Shown one piece after another: positions 11,601 through 24,093 of a stretch of 64,000 bases of DNA. Under the pieces are notes generated by a model. That model was not told where the DNA came from. It searched no databases and saw only the letters and a program-made list of their open reading frames with translations. The stretch is from Sipunculus nudus (Eukaryota; Annelida; Sipuncula; Golfingiida; Sipunculidae), in assembly GCA_026874595.1 (NCBI GenBank), contig CM049311.1:65077953-65141952 (forward strand), written 5' to 3'. The translations under genes and the position numbers were made by a program. The first letter of the stretch is position 1, and each line of letters starts with the position of its first letter.

Positions 11601-14600
11601 TATTAATTTTTAAGTGCGCTTTATTTGAATGTTTAATTACATTTAACTCCTGATACAGAGCTAAACCTTGGTATGTTTTGTCTTATTTTTTTATAATATT
11701 CAATAAGTAGTTAACCCATGGGCACAATCTTAACATAATATGTGAGTTTTCTTTTTTATTGGACTCAACAGTCAAAATAAGGTCCCAAGGCCTGGTAAAA
11801 GGGGGATCCAGGCCACAAAATGTTGCCAGAAACCCTCGAAAAGGTTGCGGCGTATGAAAAAAAGGGGGTCCTGACCTCTGGACCCCCCTCAATCCGCTTC
11901 TGCTTGAGATAGACTCTGGGTGATTTCTTGAGTCCTTATACCTGCGAGTCTAAGTAGAAGTCCAAGTTCAGGACCCTCGCGTCCAAGTCCGAGTCCTTAA
12001 AAAGTGAACTCATGTCTGAACTAGAGTACAAGTGTAGACTGGAATTCTACAACACTACCATGTTCTGCCAGCAGATTTATTAAAACTCATTCAGAGTTTA
12101 AGACCTTTCATTTTGTAAGAGATGATATTTTAAAGTTCATGTGCATTACAGAAAATGAATACGATATGGTTATATTGTATGATTATCATGACTTGTTAAA
12201 AATAGGGATATCAATAGAATGTAATCATGAAATGCTTGTAATGATAAAACAATGAAATAAAAAAATCTGGGAAAGCTTATTTATGAACTCAACATGACTA
12301 TATCATGACAGGGTTTTCTCTGATTGAATGTTTTTTTAAATAAATACATGATATTTGTTTAACACAATGCTTATATTTTGGGTCGTACTGATTGTTGTTG
12401 ATTGCATGTATCTTTATATCAAAAGGTGGAAAAGCATATATACTACCTATGATTGAACTGCATTACTTTTTTTATATTTTCAGTTAATGTGTTGTTTTAA
12501 TGAATTAATCTTTAAACATTTAAGGTAATCAGGAAGTTACACATTTCACATTTAGCGGTAAAGGAAACACATTTGAATAATAATTTGTTTGTAAAAATAC
12601 ATAAAAATTTAATCCAGTACAAAAATTAAAACAAAAACAAAATGAAAATCATACATTAACATTTTGTTGTATCTAAATATCACATAATAATATATGTTGA
12701 TTTGGCTCAAAACTTTGGCATTTTCTCACGGTCTACATTTGTGTAAAAACATTGCCCCCCCCCCCATCCCACACACACACATCAACCAAAGAAAAGGGGG
12801 CGTGGCACTAAGAACATTTTCTTGGAAGTAAAACTTTGGCAGTACAGGTTTAATACTGGCCCTCCTGATTATATGGTACTTTTTAAAAAATTTAATTTTT
12901 AAAAAGCAAAACATGGTCGTACTTTGATATTTTATTTATTAATTGATAACAGTCAGGCACACGAAGCATGCAGGCAAAACGTACACACATGGACTTGAGC
13001 GATATCAGGAAGTGCAACGTTTAATACAGTATATCATTATGAATGTACATGCAGTAACCGTATGAGTGACACTTAGAAGCTGCAATAACCTGAGTATATC
13101 CCGTTCGTCAATGACACAGCGTCAGTTATCCTAATTTGAGTGACCTTTGACAGAGAAAATGTGTTTCATGCCCGTGACTCGCTTGCAGCTGTACCTGAAC
13201 AGAATCGCGTAGCACGCATGCGCAGCTTGAACTCATCTGAATAGATCCGGGCGGAATCCCAGGCCCAAAATGGTCTCCGTTTACAGACCCACTGGGGGGT
13301 TGCGGAGCGCCACCGTGTGTCTGTGTAAGAGACTATCTCATACCAGAGACTGGTGGCGCCACCTTAAATAGTTTTCTATGAGAAACACACATATCTCAGG
13401 GGTGAGTTGATGTAACGGCCTGTAATATTGCAGACCCGTTCGTCTAAAACAAGACAGATTGGAGCCACCATGCCCCCTTTTTATAGAATATATCAATACA
13501 TTTATATCAGGAATGGTTTGCCATATAAGTCTGTACTATTTTGAATCCATAGGTCTTGAATATTTTTGTTCTTAACAGACAGGAGGTGCCACCTACAACC
13601 ATTTTAATAACGCACATCCGTCCATCCATTTTTGGTGAAAACATATATCAGATATTTTGTCTACCCATCCATCATTGATACCTTTGTCGCTCATTAGAAT
13701 AAGGGCATCTGTTTCCCCACCTTGGGGTACTCCTTAATGCGATAAATCTGGAAGGCCCTCTCGTCAGGCGATATTCAATGACTTCTGTCAGTGATGCTCC
13801 AGTGATTCTAATATTCTAACTTGTTATTTAACCCACACAAAGAGTATACCCACTCCACAATTTATTTTATTACAGCTGAACAATGTATTCCAAGTCGGTG
13901 ATGATTTCTTTACCCTGCCAACGGAAGCGAAATCTTTATATTCACTTGACACTCAACACACATGTGGTTGGGCTTCAATTGGAAAAGAGAGGTACGTGGA
14001 CCTAAACAGTTTTTGTTTAACCAGAATGCGATCAGTAATACACTTTGTACCAACGGAAAGTTTTAAAAATGCAGTTTAAGTTTTTTAATATTAATACACG
14101 TTCTCTCGGCAGGCATAACCCAACCAGACCCAGTGACCTAAATGAGTCCTATTACGTGACACCTTCAAAGGCAAAAGTGAGTTGGAAGGAGAGAGAGAGA
14201 GAGAGACTTATTTATTTTTAGCTGTTATACTAGCTTAAACACTTTTAAATATATCAAAATATAAAAATAGTTAATTCTATGACCTTCCTTAGGATGATTC
14301 TTTGCAATTTTGACATAACATTACACCTTTTGTTTCTAAGACATTGTATACTGGTTTACTTTACCGCCTGCATTTACTCTTCATTTATGTCTTATAAGAT
14401 CAAGACTCATTTTCTCTGACGTTATCAGTATCATACTAAGGATAGGAAATGCATCCCGGGGGAAATGATAATAGTCTTCAAGTAACAGTGTCAAAACTAA
14501 TATCAGATTGTTTTACTAAAATACATCAGATTAACAGTTTTGTTTATTATCATATCCTTTCGTCTCATTTTGTGTTTATATACAATTGCCAGATCTGGCC

Positions 14601-16249
14601 TACCAGACATATTCCGGATTTTGAAAACGCTGTGCAGACATTCTATAGCAGTTGTACAGAACTGGCTTTACGCGTGCTTGACGTCATATCATACGGATTG
14701 AAACTCACGGTATAAATATACTTGTTGAATCATCTTGTGTTTAATTCCATTTGAATTTAGCTCTCTATTACATAATTATGCTTAAACCTATATCTACATC
14801 TGTCAATACCAATATATCGTGCGAGTAAAATACAGTATCCTAGGGGGATATCAATGTCGTTGGGGTAGCAATTTAAATCATTGTGTATTCATTTACATCA
14901 AGAAAATAAAATCGATTTGATATATCTATGGAATCCGTACATTACTCACCTGGAGACGTAAGAAAATAATCTCTGTCATTGTGTGTGACAATTTCATATT
15001 TTCCCTCTTTTGTTTGTAGAACCCTGTTCAACTGAGGAACAGTCATGATATTTCCAGTGGTAAAACGGAAACTAGGATGCGATTAATTTATTATTCGTCA
15101 CTTGCTAATGCAGGCATGTTTACTTCCCTTCCTTGGGGCCTAGGGATATGCCAGGACGTGCATTTTTTCCCGTCTATCTGTCTCTCTCATATCAAATTAC
15201 TTTACTCTATTTACCCGATGCTTTTTTATTTCCGCATTGTCACCACCTAATGGGTATAATAGGATAATGATAACGTAGATCATTTGTACAAAATGATATA
15301 AAGTATCTTTGGTGCAAGGAAGAAATAAATGTTACATATGTTAACACAAAAATATAAATATTGCGGTAGTTATTACCTTTGTTGTCTAGTTAAAACCTAC
15401 AATTGTTAACTGTGCAGTTTATTTTTTTTTTCTCATTCTCATTCGAAAGAATTGGAACCTGGTCAAATCCGTCTGGGCGAACACACGGATTTTGGATCAA
15501 TCACATTGTTGTTCCAGGACCACGTAGGAGGCCTTGAGGCAAGAAGAGTTTCCTTTTACCTAAAATAGTTACTCAACCTTTCTCACTAAGCTTGTAAATA
15601 TTGTAAATATTTGGTATCAATGTCAATTAGTTCTATGATATTACAATAAGAACTCCGCGACCTGAAATGATTGCCAGCTGACAATGATTGTTCGATATGT
15701 CACATGATCCATATTTTGGTATCATGAAGGTTCAGTGTCGTGATGGTATCTATCGACCAGCCACACCTATACCGGACACACTCCTCATCAACATCGGTGA
15801 CCTTATGCAGCGGTGGAGCGCAGACGTTCTCCTCTCCAATGTAAGAATTATATATCTCATATCAAATGTTTTATATATATATATATTTGTATAAAAACCT
15901 CTGTATTGACGCCCATGAAAAAAAGAAGACAAACGTATTATTGGCGAGTATATACATTGAGAGAAGCACGTTGTTATGTTAATATTATTATATATTTATT
16001 GATATTCTTTTAGAACTATGAGGCAATTTAGTTTTCGTGCCGCTGTTACATGTAATTACTTTAATTTAGTCTCACAGAGTGGTAGTTCCAGAAGAAAACG
16101 AGAGGCACAAGGTTCGACGATCGGTTGCCTTCTTTGTTACTCCCAATGATGATTGTGTGATCCAATGTTTGGATGGATCAAACAAGTACCCGCCTGTCAC
16201 AGCAAAGGAATACATCAGGGGGAGAATAAATAATTTATATAAAGAATAG
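7281..16249 (+). CDS. Isopenicillin-N-synthase-like 2OG/Fe(II) oxygenase, copy A
   Basis: Eight exons can be placed by homology and phase: 7281-7451, 13876-13991, 14113-14176, 14593-14709, 15020-15113, 15450-15538, 15730-15840 and 16070-16249. They splice to 313 codons plus TAG, normal for this family. Exon 1 carries the DIOX_N domain (IPLVDF...GFVYLVNTG). Exons 5-8 form the double-stranded beta-helix. Iron ligands are H199 and D201 (GEHTDFG) and H256 (SHRV). R270 and S272 (RRS) fit the 2-oxoglutarate-binding R-x-S. The family is cytosolic and uses Fe(II) and 2-oxoglutarate or a related co-substrate; the substrate here is unknown. The ATG (gaagATGt) is conserved in copy B. Introns 5 (CAG^GCATGT) and 6 (GAG^GCAAGA) need GC donors. 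Intron 1 carries a 5.4-kb insertion. No stop codon or frameshift is seen. Confidence 0.88.
8581..8645. repeat. (TA)n microsatellite
   Basis: About 60 bp of alternating TA inside the 5.4-kb insertion. Confidence 0.95.
10430..10500 (-). repeat. Dispersed repeat, inverted copy of about 61150-61225
   Basis: The reverse complement reads ...cccctaagcatacatccct... and ...gagacagtgggct.... This matches cccctaagcatacacccct and gagacaatgggct at about 61170-61202 on the plus strand. Identity of the repeat is unknown. Confidence 0.65.
11360..12005. repeat. AAGTCC-type short imperfect repeats
   Basis: Many aagtcc, gagtcc and agtccaagtcc units occur at 11370-11540 and again at 11925-12000. Between them is a stretch with ggatccaggcc and cccccctcaatccgcttctg, which resembles a worn hAT-type terminus. 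No coding content. Confidence 0.6.
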
Positions 16250-19200
16250 AATCAGAATTACATAGAGTGGGTTAATGTAAGCATAAAGTTACATGTTAAC
16301 ACCTACTGAAAACTGAATAATCTTTAACGTTTTATTATGCATAATATGATTCTTAATTAAGTACCTTTTCATACAGATTGGGTTTATATTTTGCATTAAA
16401 TCTACTCAATGTATAATTGAAAAAATAAGGAATATTACAATTTTGATTGTTAGAAATATCTCAAAATACTAGTACAGATATGAATGATACTACAATGAAG
16501 TCAGTCACCTTGGCACTAAAATATACAGCAATTTCCCATAATTTGCGATATGAATCCAAATTGACTTTTCGATCCAATACATACGTTTTCTCTTTGTTTT
16601 TATTTTAAGTGTTTTTGTAATGTACGGAATTTGTGATGATTTTGAGGAATATAAAAATGTTTCCTACAGAATTTACTAAAAAATACAATTTTGTCGAGTG
16701 ATGTCCTTTTGGATCCCCGAAATTGATCTTTAAAATTTTTGGTCCCGGTTCTTACAAAAATCTGTCTAGATAAATATAATTATTTTATACATACTAACTA
16801 ATTTTGAAATTAAAGCATTTTGATAAAGGGTCAGTCGGTTGATAAGCTCGGCAAAGCCCTTCACACATGTCCTTGGCCTCAGTCATTTATTTCCTTCGAC
16901 ATCTGCAACAATTTCTCGCCACTCGCAATACATCGGCAAAATGCAAAAATCTTTTGGCATATTTGTTTCTTAACTCACTTTATTGACTTAATGGTTACAT
17001 GTGTAGACTATTAATAATATACACAAAGCAATATCGGAAGAAGTTCCTTCGTACACCGGAAACTCGTTTAAATATAAATTGTAATTGCATTTGTTTTCAG
17101 TCAAAGTTGATTGATCTTGTTGGGTTTTATGTATTTTGTATGAATTACTATGTTACTATACTGATTATGACCAGATTTTAAAGATCAGTGTAATAGAAAT
17201 GGAAGGCGTAAAACGTCACAAAGCAGAAACAAACCATTTTTTGGTTATTCTTGTTCGTATGTCAAAACTTCATCTAAATGTATGTTGACTTGTGAGATCA
17301 GGACAATTAGAACACGATATTTACGATACGTTATAAATTCAGGATTTGAACAAAGGAAATAAACTGCATGCATTTTATATTATGATTTTCTATTTTGCCA
17401 TACAACGTAAATAAAATTCTCCTCGGTTTGCGTTTTGTTGTTAGTTCACAAAATGACGACTCACGATCTGTGATAAACGCTGGTGGTGTAACTGGCGAGA
17501 AACTGCAAAATGCCCTCACACAATAAAATAGCTCTCATATTTATGTTAAGATTAAAAATATGTCAGACATATTATTTTTATATACACAACAAATGGATAA
17601 TGTAGAACATGAAGTCCCGTGATGTCAGCTTGGGCGATCAAATCAGAATTTCACGAATCTGATGATTTCTGATGATTAAGCATGAAATCAAGAAATTCCA
17701 TTGACTTAGTCTACTAGCAAACTGGCTGTTTTTTAGCAAAAGATAATGATTAAACAAAAATAACAGCAGCTTAGCGAGACAGGATTGTGTAAGAAAACAT
17801 ACTTCAATACCTAATGTTCCCACGATTTTTATAGTAAAGAAAAAGTACATTTGGGTATTTAATACTTATTTTATGTATTTTTCTTGTATACAAAAGAAAT
17901 GTGTTGGGCTTTCTTTTTTAACTTATACTCCTACATAAAATTGTATATTTAAATATTTTCACAAAACTCATAAAAACATAGTATAATGCAACTTCACGAA
18001 TTAAACTGACACGACTGTCTTTAAAGAACGATTGAGACTTGTTTAAATACTTTTATGAAAGCCAGGTAAAGAGAACACTTTTTATGAGCGCCTTAGTATT
18101 TTTAACTCACCAATTTAGTAATCAATTTTTTTTACTCTTAAGGGGGATGAGGCCCATTTGTTTAACTGAATATGTAGCCCATGTAAATTGTGTGAAAATG
18201 CTGTTTAATTTATGCCTTTTCACATGTACTGCACAAGGCCTCGCATTTGATCTTTCTCATTGATGCAAAATAATGCAAATAGCAATTCTGACTCAAGTGT
18301 CAATTTGGAATAAGACTTTTACCAGCTATTATATCGCATACAAGCTTAGTAGTGCAAACATAACACAAAGATCGTTTAAGCCAGGGTTCGTTGGACTATA
18401 CACCGTGTACACAGGACGATACATCAACATTTCAAACCACAAAGTCAAATGTATTTTCTGAACAGTATTTTCCCAACTATTTCTTATTTCAACAGAAGTT
18501 ATGGACAATTTTTTTATGTGAAAAGTTAGTTCTTATAGAAGCAACATTTTTACGTGAAACGTTGTTCTTATAGGAGCAAAATTTTATAATTACACTGTCA
18601 ACACGAGAATTACATGATAGGTCAGTGAACAAAAATATTGCTTGGGGCGATTGATCAGCATTTTATGTTCTATGAATAGGTCGCATTGTAATGGGCTAAT
18701 ACCCTCTGTCCGTTTGAGAACACCTTCTTATTTTTGATTACACTGCTGATTTTCCGCGAACCATACACCAAGCACTGGTTTCAATCAATTCAATCAGCTT
18801 ATCACGAGATGACATGTACGCAAGGGGTCACTTCATTAATCAAAAGAACTAACAAGTACACACTGCTGTGTCGACAAGGATCACTCACTGAAAACAATCT
18901 GTCTTTTCAAATTGCGTAGCCGTATTCTTCTCGTAAAACTTATGTCAAAGCGTTTACATTCGTAACTTGACACAGTAATGACGGCATTGGTATCTTTGTT
19001 ACACCGCTTAACTCAAAATATCACTTTGTTTAATTGCCCTGACCTAAACCTTTAGAAAAGCATTTTCTCCATACAGTTCCCTCAAACAAAGCCAGACAGC
19101 ATTAAGCTGTACTGAACTGAAACAGCTACTGGATTAACCCTTAACAATTCCCAAAATACAGTACCATGCACAATGTAGATGCCTGAAATTTTCTATTAAG

Positions 19201-19420
19201 CTTGTCTTAATTGAGACTACGGTGACTTGTAATAACCCTGTGAATAAATGAGCAGTATTATGGTGAGTGAGCTATCATATACCTAATGGTTTGTTTGCAT
19301 TGTCATGAAATTAACTTGCTCCCTCGATTAAATTTGACAAAATGTGGCTAGTGATATTTTTATGAATGGTCCAGCATACAACAGGTTGCATTAAAGAACT
19401 CCTCTTGGTCTATCTGCAGA
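16250..19420. other. 3' flank of copy A, no gene seen
   Basis: Colinear with 27570-30635 in unit B, with many small indels and substitutions, which argues that it is not coding. The short ORFs here are not conserved between copies. Confidence 0.65.
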
Positions 19421-19528
19421 GATGAGTCCGAGTATAATGAAAGTACTCGAGTACGAGTATTGAGAATTTATAAAGTACTCCAGTAAAAGTTCGAGTGATT
19501 AAGCTATTTTTATGATAGTACCCCTAGT
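19421..19528. repeat. AGTACTCGAGTACGAG-rich repeat at the duplication edge
   Basis: gagtccgagtataatgaaag, tactcgagtacgagtattg and related units. The same block occurs at 30636-30740. Related units also lie at 31695-31865. Homology between units A and B stops within it (gatagtacccctag versus gatagtactcgagt). Confidence 0.7.
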
Positions 19529-19784
19529 AAGGCCATAGTAGGCCTTAATATAAAGAAAGAAAATATTTTTTAAAAGTGGTCGCTGTACTGAGGTTTGATT
19601 ATAAACCGTTCAAACCTTTGGAAACGAAAGACATTGACATACCTCTTCTCTCATGCTTGTTCACAATGTATTCACATTAGTTGCAAATCGTCATTCAATT
19701 ATAGTCCTTAGGTTGTATTTTAGGGAATAATATGTAATATATTATCCATAGGCCAAGCCCTGTACCTATTGAAGCAATTATGTG

Positions 19785-21118
19785 ATGCTTTTATGTATAC
19801 TTACCTGTATGGTTGTACCTAATGACTTTCTTCAGTTATCTGTCAACGTAATATGGATGTTGCATAAAGCCACTGGGTTTTATGTAGGTACTGTGCACGA
19901 CAAGACCCGGGACACTGGAAATGCATCATATCAGTCATGGAATAATTCCTTAACAGAATGCCTTCGTTTTTCGGCGCAAAAACAAAGGTCTCCATCCCCC
20001 CTCCCCTCCCCCCATGGGCCATCCCAAAACATTAGGGGTAAAATATGTACTAACTCAAAACAATGATTATAGATTTCAGCAGATTTGATTTTGAAGATTA
20101 AGGTCAAGGTCTCCGCTTTTTTAACTCCTCCGAAATTTAGGCAGAAAGAGCTGGTGTGTCAATTTTGAAGAAAAGATCTTCAGCACTCTCAAAATTATGG
20201 GGGTCAAAATAATCCAAGAATTGCAAAAATTTGACCTTGAAGATCAATTTCAAGGTCACCAGTATCCAAAGTTTTCCGAGGACTCAATTGAAACAATCTT
20301 TGTGTCGAATGTGAGGGGATAATCTGCAATACTTAAGAAGTCATTATGTTTTAAAGACAATAACTATAACTCGGCTGATTTGACCTTGAAAATCCTGGTC
20401 AAGGTCAATAGTTTTCACACCAAATAACTTTGTAGGAACGATTTGCGTACCAAATTTGAGGACAACACGTCAAATACTTCAAAAGTGATGGGGTTCGTAA
20501 AAACCTTACATTTTAACATATTTGACCTTGAAGATAAAGTTCATGGTCACCGGGTTTCGAAATAATCCGAGATTATGGTATGAACAATAAGTGTTTCAAA
20601 TGTTGGAGGAAAATATGTAGCCCTTCAAAAGTCATCGTGTTCAAAAAGTATACTACAGACAACGACGACGACTAACTATGACAAATGACGACAGACGATG
20701 GCACTGAAAACAACAGGGGGGGGGGGCGTAATTAAGCGATACCATATCAGAGAATTGGGATGTTTGTAGTAAATTCCTTAATTAAAAATGCCCTTTTGTT
20801 TGCTTTTATATGTACTTACTTATATGCTTGTAACTCGAAACATTAGTCAGTTATCTATTAAGGTTATATGGATGCTACATTAAGCCACTGGGTTTTATGT
20901 AGGTATTGTGTACGACAAGACTTGGACACTTAAAATGCATCTTGTACATTGAAGGAATCATTTTGAATAACCGATACCGTAACAGAGAGTCGGCATGTTT
21001 GTAACAAGTTCGTTATTCGAAAAGTGCCCTTTTCGTATGCTTTAATCTATGCTTACCTGTAGGGTTGTACCTCAAAATGTGTCAGTTATCTTTTAACGTA
21101 ATAAAGCCACTGGGTTAA

Positions 21119-21120
<2 letters not shown>
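19785..21120. repeat. Three diverged copies of a short repeat, B-specific
   Basis: Blocks at about 19785-19930, 20805-20950 and 21045-21115 share tacctgtatggttgtacc, cagttatctrtyaacgta and aaagccactgggttttatgt. Unit A has only the start of this block (about 6330-6350). The B-specific 2.9 kb therefore appears to be local growth of this repeat plus the motif array and microsatellites. Confidence 0.7.
20085..20650. repeat. Diverged repeats with TTTGACCTTGAAGAT and TCAAGGTCA motifs
   Basis: tttgaccttgaa-gat-type blocks recur at about 20229, 20380 and 20520, each followed by a caaggtca-like block. Period is about 145-150 bp. A poly-G run follows at 20716-20726. No ORF of interest. Confidence 0.65.
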
Positions 21121-21122
<2 letters not shown>

Positions 21123-21194
<72 letters not shown>

Positions 21195-21312
21195 GGTCGC
21201 ATACCGTGTTAAAGACTGTTGTGAATTTACAGTGTTGTTTTTCTTCAGTGTTATACCGCTCTGGCCTGGTCTGTAGGCCATGGAGCACTTTACATAAAGG
21301 GTAACTCTACCT

Positions 21313-21384
<72 letters not shown>
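21123..21384. repeat. Two (TA)n tracts flanking a 120-bp unique block
   Basis: (TA)n at 21123-21192 and 21316-21384. The intervening block has no recognised feature. The layout, a short unique block between two TA tracts, resembles that at 5815-6113, but no inverted repeat is evident here. Confidence 0.9.
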
Positions 21385-23119
21385 AAGAGTCTCCTATGGT
21401 CGAACCCTTCATCGGATAGAAGGGTACTACTGCACTCATTCTAAATAAGGAAAACATCCTGTTAAATAGGCACTACGAAGTCCATGAAGAAGTAGATAGA
21501 TTTTTGATTGAATAAATTTTGCTAATAAATGTACTTGATGAAATGTTTTATTTTTCCTTAGGATGCATCTTTGTTTTAAGAATATAATCTTATCACAGAA
21601 CACATGATAGTATTGAAAAAGCATGGATGACTTCATATATGGTTACACTTCACAATATTCCGTTTCTTAATGGTGCTTATGCGTTTGCAGTACAGTATTG
21701 AAGTAATGTAAAATAATCAAATATACATATAGAATTGGTTATAAGACCTTGAATTTATCGCAAGGCATCTCGTTCACAATAAGTCATGTCTGACCATATG
21801 AGGTTGGTGAGCTTTCATTATTACTCAGACTTTCATCATGAAGTGTCTCTTAAGGTTCATTCAATTTAGGCAAATGCCAAAGATTAAAATAAACGAAGCA
21901 CAGAAACATATATCGGATATATATACACAAAAACTTAATCTAGACGACAGTTCACACCCAACCACAATGTGTAACTTCCAGTTCCCAGAAATGGATATAG
22001 TATACTTCATTATGCAAATTTTATTTTGTCATAAATCAGGAAGTTGAACTCCTGGAGAGGAAAACATTTACAGACATATAAACCAATCTACCAACAACCT
22101 ATTTATAAAATTACTGACCCCTAAAGTTCGGGCTTTTTTTCTTAATCACCCGATGTACTTGTGCTACTTAACACGCTGTAACGATTTCAATATTTTTGAA
22201 TATAATATTCTATATCCGTCGCAAGGTTTATTTCTTTCAGGCAAATTTGTCAGAATTAAGTCCGATTAATTGGACTTCGAAGAAAGGATATATAACCTTT
22301 TTTAGTTATTTAGACAGGTTTAGAATGGGCCTGTTAGTTCGCAAATTATGACACAATTATGAAAAGTCAACTCATTCGTTCTCTTTTTTTTTTTTTTTTT
22401 TGGCTCAGCTAACTGCAAGTCGCCTGAGGTATAAGAATGGCGCTATGTCTGTCGTCCGTCCGGTCGTCCCGGCGTCTCGACGTCCGTGAACCGGACACAA
22501 ATCGTCACAGCTGCCCTTAGAAACTTCTAAGTGAACGGCCAGGAAGGTCTATTAAAAATCGCCTTGAAAACCTTTAACTAGGTCACTGCGACCTATATTC
22601 TACGAGCTATGTGGCTTCTGAGAAGATAGAATAAATTCTCTGGAAACTTGATGATTTATACATTGATTGCCATCGATCTTGCCTTGAATATTGACCATGA
22701 CTAGTTTTGACAGTTCCCGTTATCTAGTAACGACACCTGTATATTTTTTGCTAATTTTTAAGATTTTTTTTTCTATTTTTGTCATATGACAGTAATCATA
22801 TCAGTTTTTCATTTTTAAATCCTAAACCTGATGTTTTAATTAATTATGACTGGTTTCTTCAGCTCCTGAAGACTGGTGTCGCCAACTGTCCCCCCCCCCC
22901 CCCCATTTTGATGCATTCAGTTTCCTTTATTCTAACACTGCGTATTAATATTGATACTATAAGATTCTCAAATATCGTTGCATTTAGTGTCCTTAAACCT
23001 CATGTGTTTATTAGGGCTCTGCTTGGATGACAGTCACATAGTAATCACCCTACCATACATTAACCACCCTGTCCGTCCTTCCGTCCGTCTTTTCGGGTGT
23101 CTATCAAATTCGTTTCCTG

Positions 23120-23640
23120 ATGATAACGGTTTGAATTTGACATATAGAATTAAAATCGACTTACATATGGCCCAACAAAAAACCAAGATTCCTATACTCC
23201 TATTGATTTTTGGATCAAAAGGTAAAAAGGTCAAAGTCATGCCTCAACATGGACATATAGCTGACTTGCCAATAGGGGAAAACACTATTGGTTTTTGGGG
23301 TGACAATGTGAGAGGTCAAGGTCACAGGTTCCATCTGTCGGAAAATTCGTTTCTAGATTTTCACTCCAGTTTAGATTGGTGCATGGGTTTCAAACATGAA
23401 TTATGTATGGCCAATCGCTAACAGAAGAACGGAAGAATTTATTTTGGGCCATGAGGTCAAAGATCAAGGTCACAGGAAAAAATTCTATAAAAAGGCTGTT
23501 GATGCACATTAAGCCCAACCTTTTATCTCAAACATTCCATCTTGCACATGTCACTAATCCATCCAAGAGGGGAAGATTCTTTTTTTTTGGGGGGGGGGGT
23601 CACAAGGTCAAGGTGTCAAGGTCAGAGGGTCTATCCATTC
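23120..23640. repeat. B-specific repeat with AAGGTCA motifs and poly-G
   Basis: Contains aaaaaggtcaaagtcatgcc, agaggtcaaggtcacagg, gaggtcaaagatcaaggtcac and ggtcacaaggtcaaggtgtc, plus a T/G homopolymer at 23581-23600. It interrupts sequence that is continuous in unit A near 6790. A 147-codon ORF across it (22978-23421) is read here as chance. Confidence 0.6.
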
Positions 23641-24093
23641 AAAAATTAGTTTGTGGACGATAACTTCAGTTTGGGTAGACGGATTGACTTCAAACTTGAT
23701 CACAGGACCCATATTTTGAAAACAAAGTCTCATAAAAATAGTCTTATTGAAATATCAGCTAAGGGTCGAGACCCCCCCGAGTCCATAAGTCGTTCTGTAT
23801 GTGCTCGGAATATTAAAATTAAGTACAGTTTGAAAGAGACAGTTTCGGATAACCCCCCGGTTAATTCAATTCATTATAATCCCATCATGCCGGTATATTA
23901 ATTCACTCATCATATGCCAAAGCTTCTATTAATTGAAAGCAGAACAATATGTTCGCAACAACAGTTCAGTAAGATCAGTTCATCAGCAACAACACATAAC
24001 AAATTGTTAGATCGATATCAACAGAACATATGTGTTGGTTGTAAATTATTTTCTAAAAACGTGAATGGAATACAGTATCAAATGCATCAGAAG

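Larger units (their letters stand above)
7960..13335. mobile_element. 5.4-kb insertion in intron 1 of copy A with imperfect TIRs
   Basis: Copy B lacks this segment, and the intron resumes in register on both sides. The segment is flanked by the 10-bp direct repeat tctcatacca (7950-7959 and 13336-13345). Its ends are imperfect inverted repeats: left TAGCCTCTTCCACAGGC, right (reverse complement) TAGTCTCTTACACAGAC. This suggests a non-autonomous DNA transposon. No transposase is visible inside. Contents are a (TA)n tract at 8581-8645, a dispersed repeat at about 10430-10500, AAGTCC-type repeats at 11360-12005 and a possible old hAT end near 11880-11905. Superfamily is unassigned; a target duplication of 9-11 bp is typical of Mutator-like elements. 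Confidence 0.6.
6121..19528 (+). repeat. Segmental duplication unit A
   Basis: The unit is colinear with 19590-30738. Homology begins at gaggtttgattata in both copies and runs through the upstream flank, all eight oxygenase exons, most introns and about 3 kb of 3' flank. It ends inside an agtactcgagtacgag-rich repeat (about 19421-19528). Relative to unit B, unit A has an extra 5.4 kb in intron 1 (7960-13335). It lacks the 2.9 kb found in B at about 19811-22680 and the roughly 0.5 kb found in B near 23120-23600. Confidence 0.9.

Noticed and set aside
22978-23421. 147-codon plus-strand ORF
   Set aside because: It runs through repeat sequence rich in AAGGTCA motifs, has no domain, and the matching part of unit A is not open.
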